This document shows positions 1-8,223 of a stretch of 13,402 bases of DNA, one piece after another. The position numbers were made by a program, and so were the translations under genes. Position 1 is the stretch's first letter. Each line of letters opens with the position of its first letter. The stretch comes from an uncultured Oscillospiraceae bacterium. Its GTDB lineage: Bacteria; Bacillota; Clostridia; Oscillospirales; Ruminococcaceae. The notes below the pieces were generated by a model that worked only from the letters and a program-made list of their open reading frames with translations, was not told the origin of the DNA and ran no database searches. The stretch lies in contig CAJMEU010000077.1 in the NCBI GenBank assembly GCA_905212515.1, positions 1 through 13,402 of the forward strand. The letters are read 5' to 3'.

Positions 1-22
1 CCCCCCCCCCCGACGCTCTTTG

Positions 23-48
23 CTACTTTCTCAACGCTGAGAAAGTAG
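23..48. repeat. 11-bp perfect inverted repeat (hairpin)
   Basis: CTACTTTCTCA (23-33) and TGAGAAAGTAG (38-48) are perfect complements around the 4-nt loop ACGC. The hairpin lies about 100 nt downstream of the spoVAE stop on the minus strand, so it could end that transcript. Neither side carries a clear run of T residues, so it is not a textbook intrinsic terminator. In style it resembles the palindrome in the repeats at the other end of the window, but the sequence is different. Confidence 0.55.
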
Positions 49-95
49 AGACCCCGCCGTAAAAACAAACGTAAAACCAGAGCGCGTATCCCGCC

Positions 96-113
96 GCCGG
101 CACCACTGCCGGC
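96..113. repeat. GC-rich 7-bp hairpin downstream of spoVAE
   Basis: GCCGGCA (96-102) pairs perfectly with TGCCGGC (107-113) around a 4-nt loop. Read on the minus strand it starts about 35 nt after the spoVAE stop. A T-rich stretch (complement of 61-80) follows after roughly 15-20 nt, which is too far for a standard intrinsic terminator. It may be part of the 3' end of the spoVA message. The rest of 1-149 shows no gene; it opens with a run of eleven C. Confidence 0.4.
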
Positions 114-149
114 ACCATGTCCCGGCCCTCTATTGCCATTGTCCCCCGC

Positions 150-506
150 TCAGTTCTGATCCTTGCTTTTCCCGATCAGGGCCATCAAAAAGCCCATCAC
201 CAGGCTGGCCGTCACGCCGCCGGAAGCCGCGGTGAAGCCGCCCGTCAACGCGCCCAGCAGCCCCCGCTCGGCCACGGCGTCCACCACGCCCTGGGCCAGC
301 AAATGGCCAAAGCCCAGCAGGGGCACCGTGGCGCCGGCACCGGCAAAATCCGCCAGGGGGTCGTAAAGGCCGATGGCGCTCAGGATCACGCCCGCCACCA
401 CGTAGCCCGTCAGGATGCGGGCCGGGGTGAGAGGGGTCAAATCGATCAAGATCTGCCCGATGACGCACAGCAGCCCGCCGATGACGAATGCCCATACAAA
501 GTTCAT
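150..506 (-). CDS. spoVAE: Stage V sporulation protein AE (SpoVAEb type)
   Basis: This is a 118-residue hydrophobic protein, close to the roughly 116 residues usual for SpoVAEb. It is expected in the inner membrane of the forespore/spore, where SpoVA proteins form the channel that takes up dipicolinic acid in sporulation and releases it in germination (family knowledge). Several Gly/Ala/Leu-rich membrane segments are visible, starting with MNFVWAFVIGGLLCVIGQIL, followed by the family-typical DLTPLTPARILTGYVVAGV. The ATG at 506 is chosen because AAGGAGG lies directly upstream and longer versions run back into spoVAD. Its ATGA overlaps the spoVAD stop by four bases, so the two are translationally coupled. 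It is the last gene of the operon; spoVAF and gerA-like genes do not follow within the window. Confidence 0.93.
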   Translation of the reverse strand: MNFVWAFVIGGLLCVIGQILIDLTPLTPARILTGYVVAGVILSAIGLYDPLADFAGAGATVPLLGFGHLLAQGVVDAVAERGLLGALTGGFTAASGGVTASLVMGFLMALIGKSKDQN

Positions 507-1534
507 TTCCCCGCCTCCTTGCCGCTTTGGGCCGAAAGCTCCACCAAGTGGGCAATGCCCGGAATGCTCTCGCCCTGTAAGGATGTGATCTGGCTCATCA
601 GCGCGCCGGTGGACAGCACCAGCACCCGCTGCAGCCGCCCGTCGGCCAGCCGCGGCAGAATGTGCCCGCACAGCACGCAGGCGCTGCACCCGGCGCCGCT
701 GCCGCCGGCCTGCACGTTCTGCGCCTCGCGGTCGTACACGATCAAGCCGCAGTCGTCGTGGTTCTTCAGGTGCAGCCCCTGGGCGTCCAGCAGCTGCAGC
801 AGCAGCGTGCGGCCCACCAGGCCCAGGTCGCCGGTGTAAATGCGGTCAAAGGCCTCGGGCTTTTCCCCTGTGTCCTTGAAATACCGCACAATGGTCTCGC
901 AGGCCGCCGGCGCCATGGCGGCGCCCATGTTGTTGATGTCCGTCACCTGATAGTCGCGCACACGGCCGAAGGTGACGCTGCGCACGAAGGGCCCGGGTCC
1001 GCCGGGCTCCCGCGCGCTCTGCATAATCAGCGCGCCCGCGCCGGTCACCGTCCACTGGGAGGTGGGCGTGCGCTTGCCGCCGTAGTCCAGCGGGGTGCGG
1101 AACTGCCGCTCGGCCGCGCAGAAGTGGCTGCTGGCCATGGCGGCCGCCGTGTGCATGTGGCCGCCGGCGGTCATGCAGGCGGCCAGCCCCACGCCCTCGG
1201 CCATGGTGCTGCACGCGCCGTACAGGCCCAGGTAGGGCACGTCCACGCCGCGCATGGTGTAGGCCGAGGCCGTGCACTGGCACTGCAAGTCGCCGGCGAA
1301 CACGGCGTCCAGCTCTTTGGCGGGCAGCTTTGCCTTGCGCAGCGCCGTCTCCAGCGCCATGCGGGCAAAGTCGCTTTCGGCCATCTCCCAGGTCTTTTCG
1401 CCGCAGCGGCTGTCCGTCACCAATTGGTCGAACTCGCCGCAGATGGGCCCCTCGGCCTCTTTTTTGCCGCCCACGGCGGCGCCCGCCAGCACCCGGGGCG
1501 GGCAGTCGAACAGAATGGTATCACCTTTGCGCAA
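503..1534 (-). CDS. spoVAD: Stage V sporulation protein AD (dipicolinate-binding)
   Basis: This is a 343-residue protein with the thiolase-like fold of SpoVAD (about 338 residues in Bacillus), which binds dipicolinic acid on the SpoVA channel. Visible family blocks include AGDLQCQCTASAYTMRGVDV, the thiolase-like GLYGACSTMAEG, RTPTSQWTVTGAGA, and near the C-terminus GGSGAGCSACVLCGHILP followed by VLVLSTGALMS. The start is inferred as TTG at 1534: it gives MRKGDTILFDCP, the expected N-terminus, and has AGGGAGG seven bases upstream. No ATG or GTG fits between the spoVAC stop and this point, and the open frame further upstream lies inside spoVAC. The gap to spoVAC is 14 nt, and the stop overlaps the spoVAE start. 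A TTG start may lower its translation relative to its neighbours. Confidence 0.93.
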   Translation of the reverse strand: MRKGDTILFDCPPRVLAGAAVGGKKEAEGPICGEFDQLVTDSRCGEKTWEMAESDFARMALETALRKAKLPAKELDAVFAGDLQCQCTASAYTMRGVDVPYLGLYGACSTMAEGVGLAACMTAGGHMHTAAAMASSHFCAAERQFRTPLDYGGKRTPTSQWTVTGAGALIMQSAREPGGPGPFVRSVTFGRVRDYQVTDINNMGAAMAPAACETIVRYFKDTGEKPEAFDRIYTGDLGLVGRTLLLQLLDAQGLHLKNHDDCGLIVYDREAQNVQAGGSGAGCSACVLCGHILPRLADGRLQRVLVLSTGALMSQITSLQGESIPGIAHLVELSAQSGKEAGK

Positions 1535-1548
1535 AACAGTGCCTCCCT

Positions 1549-1998
1549 TCAAGCGAAGAAGGGGCGGATAAAGTACCAGATCACGCCCCACAGTGCCGAC
1601 GCCAGGGTGCCGTACACGATGACGGGCCCGGCGATGATGAACATTTTGGCGCCCACGCCCGTCACCAGGCCCTCGGCCCTGAACTCGATGGCCGGCGACA
1701 CCACGGCGTTGGCAAAGCCGGTGATGGGCACCAGCGTGCCCGCGCCGGCCTTGGCGGCCAGCTTCTGGTACCAGCCCAGGGCGGTGGTCACGCCGCTCAG
1801 GGCCACCAGGGTCACGCTGGTCAGGGTGGCGGCGTCCGTTATCGTGTAGCCGGCGGCCGCGTACACCGTGTTCAGCACCTCGCCCAGCAGGCAGATGCCC
1901 CCGCCCACGCAGAAGGCCCAGGCGCAGTCCCGCAGGATGGGCGAGGGCGGCGAGGCTTTTTTGCGCATCTCGTCGTACGTTTTCGGATCCAATGACAT
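1549..1998 (-). CDS. spoVAC: Stage V sporulation protein AC
   Basis: This is a 149-residue membrane protein, matching the usual length of about 150. In Bacillus, SpoVAC is the mechanosensitive-like membrane component needed for dipicolinate movement (family knowledge). The N-terminus is short and charged (MSLDPKTYDEMRKKASPPSP), followed by the first hydrophobic segment CAWAFCVGGGICLLGEVL, the conserved GTLVPITGFANAVVSPAIEF block, and a C-terminal hydrophobic segment. The ATG at 1998 has an AAGGGG-like ribosome binding site. It is first in a three-gene operon without the spoVAA/AB pair seen in Bacillus, a reduced set typical of many Clostridia. A sigma-G-like promoter candidate lies about 42 nt upstream of the start. 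Confidence 0.94.
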   Translation of the reverse strand: MSLDPKTYDEMRKKASPPSPILRDCAWAFCVGGGICLLGEVLNTVYAAAGYTITDAATLTSVTLVALSGVTTALGWYQKLAAKAGAGTLVPITGFANAVVSPAIEFRAEGLVTGVGAKMFIIAGPVIVYGTLASALWGVIWYFIRPFFA

Positions 1999-2039
1999 GT
2001 CGGTACCCCTTTTCTTGAAACGATTTTACAAGATAGGAA

Positions 2040-2069
2040 AAGTTTGCGCAGAATGGCAGAACTTTATAC
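2040..2069 (-). promoter_or_regulatory. Candidate forespore (sigma-G/F-like) promoter for spoVA
   Basis: On the minus strand GTATA (2069-2065) fits the sigma-G -35 pattern gHATR. After 18 nt comes CAAACTT (2046-2040), which fits five of seven positions of CATHHTA. It sits 42 nt before the spoVAC start, a normal distance. Sigma-G control of spoVA is known from Bacillus; the assignment here rests only on this partial match. Confidence 0.3.
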
Positions 2070-2163
2070 TGCGGCCCCTCTCCGCGCCCCTCCCGGGGCC
2101 TCGGTTCGGGCAATTTGCGAATATTTTACAGGTGAAAAATTGTCGAAATGTCTAAAATGTCCA

Positions 2164-2191
2164 TTGCTTTTTCGTCGAATTGCGGTACAAT
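2164..2191 (+). promoter_or_regulatory. Candidate housekeeping promoter for the activase operon
   Basis: TTGCTT (2164-2169), a 16-nt spacer and TACAAT (2186-2191) form a plausible sigma-A promoter, with the -10 better than the -35. A TATAAT at 2200-2205 is an alternative -10 but lacks a good -35. Just upstream are two direct copies of AAATGTC (2146-2152 and 2155-2161). The local A+T richness contrasts with the GC-rich surroundings. The block resembles the purine leader promoter (see findings). Confidence 0.4.
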
Positions 2192-2236
2192 ATGAATCAT
2201 ATAATAATGTTTTACAGCTGCGGCAAAAGGGAAAGG

Positions 2237-5161
2237 ATGGCGTCTGTGCGCATCGGCTTGGATATCGGGTCCACCACCATCAAATGTGCGGTGCTGGACG
2301 ACGGGGGAAACCTTACTTATAAATTGTACGAGCGGCACTTTTCCCACATCGTGGAAAAGGCCGCCGAAGTGCTGGCCCGCCTGGACGAAGAGGTAACGCA
2401 GGGCCGGCCGGCGCTGCTGTCCATCTCCGGGTCGGCGGGCATGGGCCTGGCCCAGGCCTGCGGCGTGCCCTTTGTGCAGGAGGTGTTCGCCACCCGGGTG
2501 GCCGCCAAAACCTACGCGCCGGACGCCGACGTGATCATCGAGCTGGGCGGCGAGGACGCGAAGATCCTCTTCCTCACCGGCGGCACCGAGGTGCGCATGA
2601 ACGGCAGCTGCGCCGGCGGCACCGGCGCGTTTATCGACCAGATGGCCACGCTGCTGAAAATGACGCCCGACGAGATGAACGAGGCCGCGCGCCACGCGGA
2701 AAAGACGTACACCATCGCCAGCCGCTGCGGCGTGTTCGCCAAAAGCGACATCCAGCCCCTGCTCAACCAGGGCGCGGCCGTGGGCGACGTGGCGGCCAGC
2801 ATCTTCGGCGCGGTGGTGAACCAAACCATCGCCGGCCTGGCCCAGGGCCGCCGCATCGAGGGCGGCGTGCTCTATCTGGGCGGCCCCCTCACCTTCCTGC
2901 CCCAGCTGAAAAAAAGCTTCGACCAGGCCCTGGGCGTGGCCGGTACCTGCCCGGAGAACAGCCTTTACTATGTGGCCCTGGGCGCGGCCCTCTATTCGGA
3001 TCAGCAGCTGTCCCTGGCCGACGTGGCCGCCCGCCTCCACGAATACAGCGCCCACGCCAGCTACGCCTTCGACCCTCCCCTGTTCGAAAACCAGCAGCAG
3101 TACGAGGAATTCCGCGCCCGCCATGCAAAGGCCGCCGTGCCGCGGGTGCCCTTCTCCCCCGGCTGCGGGCCGGTGCACATCGGCATCGACGCCGGCTCCA
3201 CCACCGTGAAGGCGGCGGTCATCAACGGGCGGGACGAGCTTTTGTACACCAGCTACCAGCCCAACAGCGGCAATCCCATCCCCATCATCCGGGGCCTGCT
3301 GCTGGATATTTATGAAAAACACCCCGGCATCCAGATCGGCTCCGTCACCGCCACGGGCTACGGCGAGGACATCGTGAAAAGCGCCTTCGGCGCCGACTAC
3401 GGCGTGGTGGAGACGGTGGCCCATTTCACGGCGGCCAGGCATTTTATGCCGGACGTGGATTTCGTCATCGACATCGGCGGCCAGGACATGAAGTGCTTCA
3501 AGATCGAGCACGGCGCCATCAGCAACATCTTCCTCAACGAGGCCTGTTCCTCGGGCTGCGGCAGCTTTTTGCAGACCTTCGCCGAGGCCCTGGGCTACAC
3601 CGTGCCCGAGTTCGCCAGGCTGGCCCTCTTTGCCGACCGCCCCGTGGACCTGGGCAGCCGCTGCACCGTGTTCATGAACTCCAGCGTCAAGCAGGCCCAG
3701 AAGGACGGCGCGTCCATCGAGAACATCTCCGCCGGGCTGTCCATCAGCGTGGTAAAAAACGCGCTGTACAAGGTCATCCGCGCCTCCGGCCCCGAGGAGC
3801 TGGGCCGCCGCATCGTGGTGCAGGGCGGCACCTTTTACAACGAGGCCGTGCTGCGCGCCTTCGAACAGGAGATGGGCGTCCAGGTCGTCCGCCCGGACAT
3901 CGCCGGCCTGATGGGCGCCTACGGCGCGGCGCTGTACGGCAAGGGCCGCGCCAAGGCCAAGGGCCTGGCCGCCTCGGGGCTTTTGGGCCACGACGCGCTG
4001 GCCGCCTTCACCCAGCAGGTGAAGAACGTCACCTGCGGGCTGTGCGGCAACCACTGCCAATTGACGGTGAACCTGTTCCCCGGCGGCAAAAAGTACATCA
4101 GCGGCAACCGGTGCGACAGGCCCGTGTCCCACCGGGGGGCTGAAAACCCGCTGGACCTGTACGAATACAAAATGAAGCTGCTGGAAAGCTACGCCCCTGC
4201 GCCGGCCGCGCCCAGGGGCACCCTGGGCATCCCCCTGGTGCTCAATTTGTACGAGCTGCTGCCCTTCTGGCACACCCTGTTCACCCAACTGGGCTTTTCC
4301 GTGGTGCACACGGGGCGTTCCAGCCGCCAGCTCTATCTGGACGGCCAAAGCACCATCCCCTCGGACACCGTGTGCTTCCCGGCCAAGCTGGTGCACGGCC
4401 ACATCCGCGCGTTGTGCGCCATGAAGCCCGACGCCATTTTTTACCCCTGCATGACATACAATGTGGACGAGGGCCACGGCGACAACTGCTACAACTGCCC
4501 CGTGGTAGCCTACTACCCCGAGGTGGTGGCCGCCAACTGCCATGAGCTGGAGGAACAGCACATCCCCTTCCTCTACGACTATGTGGGCATCCACCGCAAA
4601 GAGGACTTCCCCAAAAAGCTGACGCCCATCCTGCAAAAGCAGTGGCCGGATATCACCCGCAAAGAGGTGCAGGCCGCGGCCGACGCGGCCTGGGCCGAGT
4701 ACGCCCGCCACATGGAGCTGCTGCGCGCCCGCGGGGCCGAGGTCATCGCCCGGGCCCGGGCCGAGGGCAGGCCCATCATCGTGCTGGCCGGCCGGCCCTA
4801 CCATGTGGACCCGGAGGTGAACCACGGTATCTCGGGCCTCATCTGCAGCCACGGCGCGGCCGTGGTGACGGAGGATTCCGTGGCCCACCTGGTGGGCAAG
4901 GTGCCCACCACGGTACTCAACCAGTGGACTTACCACGCCCGCCTGTACGCCGCCGCCCGCTATATCGCCGACCAGCCAGATATGAACCTGGTGCAGCTGG
5001 TGTCCTTCGGCTGCGGCGTGGACGCCATCACCACCGACGAGACGCGGGAGATCTTGCAAAGCGAGGGCAAGCTCTACACCCAGATCAAGATCGACGAGAT
5101 CACCAACCTGGGCGCCGTCAACATCCGCCTGCGCAGTCTGTTCGCCGCGCTGGAGCAGTGA
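2237..5161 (+). CDS. Tandem acyl-CoA dehydratase activase with DUF2229-like domain
   Basis: This 974-residue protein belongs to the BadF/BcrA/HgdC activase family, fused to a COG3580/DUF2229-like part. Such activases use ATP to push one low-potential electron from a [4Fe-4S] cluster to a partner enzyme (family knowledge). Domain 1 (about 5-265) has GLDIGSTT (7-14) with cluster-type Cys125 (NGSCAGGTGAF) and Cys164 (SRCGVFAKSD). Domain 2 (about 313-565) has GIDAGSTT (316-323) with Cys437 (EACSSGCGSF) and Cys476 (GSRCTVF). A cysteine knot (C600, C603, C607, C626) precedes the DUF2229-like region, which carries C713, C738, C751, C754 and C926. Many relatives are about 1400-residue single chains that also include the product of the next gene; here the two are separate. 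ATG 2237 is preferred (AAAAGGG just upstream; the motif begins at residue 7); GTG 2246 is possible. The substrate is unknown. Confidence 0.88.
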   Translation: MASVRIGLDIGSTTIKCAVLDDGGNLTYKLYERHFSHIVEKAAEVLARLDEEVTQGRPALLSISGSAGMGLAQACGVPFVQEVFATRVAAKTYAPDADVIIELGGEDAKILFLTGGTEVRMNGSCAGGTGAFIDQMATLLKMTPDEMNEAARHAEKTYTIASRCGVFAKSDIQPLLNQGAAVGDVAASIFGAVVNQTIAGLAQGRRIEGGVLYLGGPLTFLPQLKKSFDQALGVAGTCPENSLYYVALGAALYSDQQLSLADVAARLHEYSAHASYAFDPPLFENQQQYEEFRARHAKAAVPRVPFSPGCGPVHIGIDAGSTTVKAAVINGRDELLYTSYQPNSGNPIPIIRGLLLDIYEKHPGIQIGSVTATGYGEDIVKSAFGADYGVVETVAHFTAARHFMPDVDFVIDIGGQDMKCFKIEHGAISNIFLNEACSSGCGSFLQTFAEALGYTVPEFARLALFADRPVDLGSRCTVFMNSSVKQAQKDGASIENISAGLSISVVKNALYKVIRASGPEELGRRIVVQGGTFYNEAVLRAFEQEMGVQVVRPDIAGLMGAYGAALYGKGRAKAKGLAASGLLGHDALAAFTQQVKNVTCGLCGNHCQLTVNLFPGGKKYISGNRCDRPVSHRGAENPLDLYEYKMKLLESYAPAPAAPRGTLGIPLVLNLYELLPFWHTLFTQLGFSVVHTGRSSRQLYLDGQSTIPSDTVCFPAKLVHGHIRALCAMKPDAIFYPCMTYNVDEGHGDNCYNCPVVAYYPEVVAANCHELEEQHIPFLYDYVGIHRKEDFPKKLTPILQKQWPDITRKEVQAAADAAWAEYARHMELLRARGAEVIARARAEGRPIIVLAGRPYHVDPEVNHGISGLICSHGAAVVTEDSVAHLVGKVPTTVLNQWTYHARLYAAARYIADQPDMNLVQLVSFGCGVDAITTDETREILQSEGKLYTQIKIDEITNLGAVNIRLRSLFAALEQ

Positions 5162-5187
5162 CCGGGCCCTCCGGCCGCAAGGCCCGG
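5162..5187 (+). repeat. Hairpin between the two activase-system genes
   Basis: CCGGGCC (5162-5168) and GGCCCGG (5181-5187) are perfect complements around a 12-nt loop, starting at the last base of the stop codon. No T-run follows, so it is more likely an RNA-stabilising or processing hairpin than a terminator. The gap between the two genes is 79 nt. Confidence 0.35.
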
Positions 5188-5240
5188 CAACGGTCCTTTC
5201 CTGCGCTTCGCGCCCGCCCCGCCCCAAAGGAGGTTTTCCC

Positions 5241-6590
<1,350 letters not shown>

Positions 6591-6596
6591 CCCCTC

Positions 6597-6647
6597 ACAG
6601 GGCGGCGCGCCTCCTTCCCCGCCGGGGAAAGAAGCGCGCCGCCCTGT
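6597..6647 (+). terminator. Strong nested hairpin, likely transcript end
   Basis: ACAGGGCGGCGCGC (6597-6610) pairs perfectly with 6634-6647 over 14 bp. Inside the loop, TTCCCC (6615-6620) pairs with GGGGAA (6624-6629), giving a stacked rod with one internal bubble. It begins 7 nt after the stop. No U-tract follows, so termination may need a factor, or the hairpin may protect the 3' end. Confidence 0.55.
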
Positions 6648-6682
6648 CATAAACGCCGCGCGCATCGGAAAGGAGCCCCACC

Positions 6683-7168
6683 ATGGCCAAAAAAGAAGAA
6701 AAAACCAACGTCATGCGCATGTTAGAAAAGGAGGGCGTGCCCTACACGCCCCACACCTATGCCCACAACGACGGCCGCATCGACGGCCTGGCCGTGGCCG
6801 AAAAGCTGGGGCAGGACCCCGCCCGCGTGTTCAAGACCCTGGTCACCCGGGGGGCGGATAAAACCTACTGCGTGTTCGTCATCCCCGTGGGCGCCGAACT
6901 GGACCTGAAAAAAGCCGCCCGCGCCGCGGGGCAGAAAAGCGTGGCCATGCTCCCCGTGGCCGACCTGCTGCAAGTGACGGGCTATGTGCGCGGCGGCTGC
7001 AGCCCCCTGGGCATGAAAAAGCCGTATTGCACCGTGTTGGATCAGTCCGCCCTCGCGGGGGACACCATGATGGTCAGCGCGGGCAAGGTCGGCCTCCAGG
7101 TGGAGCTGGCGCCCCGGGCCCTGCTGGCCCTGTGCGGCGGCGCCGTCGCGCCCCTCACTGCCCGGTAA
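6683..7168 (+). CDS. ybaK: Cys-tRNA(Pro)/Cys-tRNA(Cys) deacylase, YbaK family
   Basis: This 161-residue cytosolic editing protein clears mischarged Cys-tRNA(Pro) made by prolyl-tRNA synthetase (family knowledge). The length matches YbaK/EbsC proteins. The catalytic lysine lies in RVFKTLVTRG (Lys51), and the family signature GYVRGGCSPLGMKK (100-113) is intact. HNDGRIDGLAVAEKLG (28-43) is the usual N-terminal block. The ATG at 6683 has AAAGGAG nine bases upstream. It sits alone between the hairpin at 6597-6647 and the purine leader. No obvious terminator separates it from the purine promoter at about 7256, so some readthrough into the leader is possible. Confidence 0.93.
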   Translation: MAKKEEKTNVMRMLEKEGVPYTPHTYAHNDGRIDGLAVAEKLGQDPARVFKTLVTRGADKTYCVFVIPVGAELDLKKAARAAGQKSVAMLPVADLLQVTGYVRGGCSPLGMKKPYCTVLDQSALAGDTMMVSAGKVGLQVELAPRALLALCGGAVAPLTAR

Positions 7169-7255
7169 ACCGCGCGCAAACTGCCAAAAACCTTCGGCCC
7201 CCCGGCGCGTCTTTTGTCGTTTTTCCTGAAAATCACGGCCGGGCGCGGAAAGCGA

Positions 7256-7287
7256 TTGCTTTTGCCGCCGAAAGGCGGTACTATAAT
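7256..7287 (+). promoter_or_regulatory. Promoter of the purine operon leader
   Basis: TTGCTT (7256-7261) is followed by TACTAT at 7279 (17-nt spacer) and a perfect TATAAT at 7282-7287 (20-nt spacer). The spacer contains an inverted repeat, CCGCC-GAAA-GGCGG (7265-7278... stem arms 7265-7269 and 7274-7278), which could be an operator. Transcription would start near 7293-7296, giving a leader of about 215 nt before the first pur gene. Confidence 0.55.
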
Positions 7288-7293
7288 AGAGTA

Positions 7294-7424
7294 TTCCCGC
7301 TTTTTGTCTGCGATTTGACCGCTGAGAAAAGGAAGGTGCCTGCCATGCATGGATCGATCGGTTCCGCGTACCGGGGGCATCGTGCAGCCATTTGCGGGGG
7401 AAAGTGCAAAACCGAATAGAGCTC
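7294..7424 (+). ncRNA. Structured 5' leader (candidate attenuator or small RNA)
   Basis: Between the promoter and the terminator the RNA can fold around GGTGCC (7335-7340) with GGCATC (7376-7381). These enclose the palindrome CCATGCATGG (7343-7352) and the hairpin CGGT/ACCG (7359-7362, 7370-7373). A further hairpin is TTTGC/GCAAA (7391-7395, 7406-7410). The segment GCTTTTTG (7299-7306) can pair with CAAAAGGC (7424-7431), which would break the terminator stem. I do not recognise a known riboswitch class; a 6S-like small RNA is an alternative. Confidence 0.4.
7345..7419 (+). CDS. Possible 24-residue leader peptide
   Basis: This short frame begins MHGSIGSAYRGHRA and ends GGKCKTE. It has AAGGAAGG eight bases before the ATG, and its stop lies five bases before the terminator stem. 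It is not a known peptide, and its codons show no run of one amino acid that would suggest classical attenuation. Its position between promoter and terminator is the only argument for it; the overlapping RNA structure may be the real functional element. Confidence 0.25.
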   Translation: MHGSIGSAYRGHRAAICGGKCKTE

Positions 7425-7460
7425 AAAAGGCCTGCGTGTATGGATACGCCGGCCTTTTTT
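7425..7460 (+). terminator. Intrinsic terminator in the purine leader
   Basis: AAAAGGCC (7425-7432) pairs with GGCCTTTT (7451-7458). After one mismatch, GCGT (7434-7437) pairs with ACGC (7446-7449). The loop is 8 nt and the stem runs into a T6 tract (7455-7460). It stands 50 nt upstream of the first purine gene, so it must be bypassed for the operon to be expressed from the upstream promoter. Confidence 0.8.
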
Positions 7461-7510
7461 GATGCGTTCGGGCGTACACGGCAGAGAAATAGAAGAGGAG
7501 AGAAAGCAAG

Positions 7511-8194
7511 ATGAAGAAAGTTTACGAGGGCAAGACGAAAGACGTATTTGAGCTGGAAAACGGCAACGTGCTGCTGAAATTCAAGGACGACTGCACGGGC
7601 AAGGACGGCGTGTTTGACCCCGGCGAGAACAGCGTGGGCCTGCAGATCGAGGGCATCGGCCGCGCCAACCTGCGCACCTCCGTGCATTACTTTGAGCTGC
7701 TGAAAGCCGCGGGCGTCAAAACCCATTACGTCAGCGCCAACGTGGAGGACGCCACCATGGAAGTGCTGCCGGCCAAGGTGTTCGGCCACGGGCTGGAGGT
7801 CATCTGCCGCCTGGTGGCCACGGGCAGCTTCATCCGCCGCTACGGCGATTACATCCAGGACGGCACCCCCCTGCCCGGCGGCTATGTGGAGTGCACGTTC
7901 AAAAACGACGCCCTGGGCGACCCCCTGGTCACCAGCGAGGGCCTGGAAGCCCTGGGCGTCATGAGCAAGGCCCAGTTCGAGGACATGAAAGCCCAGACCC
8001 TGGCCATCACCAAAGTCGTGGCGGACGACCTGGCCGCCAAGGGCATGCAGCTGTACGACATCAAGTTCGAGTTCGGCTATCACGGCGACGAGGTCATCCT
8101 CATCGACGAGATCGCCTCGGGCAACATGCGCGTGTACAAGGACGGCAAGATCGTCGAGCCCATGGCGCTCACCCGCCTCATCCTGGGCGAGTAA
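7511..8194 (+). CDS. Divergent SAICAR synthetase (PurC) paralogue
   Basis: This 227-residue protein is of the SAICAR synthetase family, which joins CAIR and aspartate using ATP. The nucleotide-binding start KKVYEGKTKDVFEL and the second family signature LYDIKFEFG (181-189) are present. The first signature is altered: GHGLEVICRLVATGS (92-106), where PLE is normal. The usual DEISPDTCRLW is replaced by DEIASGNMRVY (199-209), losing the conserved Asp but keeping the Arg. An insert-like KDGVFDPGENSVG (31-43) replaces the canonical loop. AGAGGAGAG precedes the ATG. It heads the operon directly before purE, while a canonical purC follows purE. It may be a true second PurC, or a ligase with a changed amino-acid or nucleotide substrate. 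Confidence 0.85.
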   Translation: MKKVYEGKTKDVFELENGNVLLKFKDDCTGKDGVFDPGENSVGLQIEGIGRANLRTSVHYFELLKAAGVKTHYVSANVEDATMEVLPAKVFGHGLEVICRLVATGSFIRRYGDYIQDGTPLPGGYVECTFKNDALGDPLVTSEGLEALGVMSKAQFEDMKAQTLAITKVVADDLAAKGMQLYDIKFEFGYHGDEVILIDEIASGNMRVYKDGKIVEPMALTRLILGE

Positions 8195-8223
8195 GCCCGC
8201 CGCTCCCTCCCCGCATGAAAACT

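Noticed and set aside
117..839. Plus-strand open frame opposite spoVAE and spoVAD
   Set aside because: The minus-strand products are clear SpoVA proteins with proper starts and overlaps; the plus-strand frame is low-complexity and has no ribosome binding site.
7294..7424. Known purine or ZTP/pfl riboswitch upstream of the purine operon
   Set aside because: I could not find the conserved core bases of either class by eye; only an unassigned structured leader is claimed.
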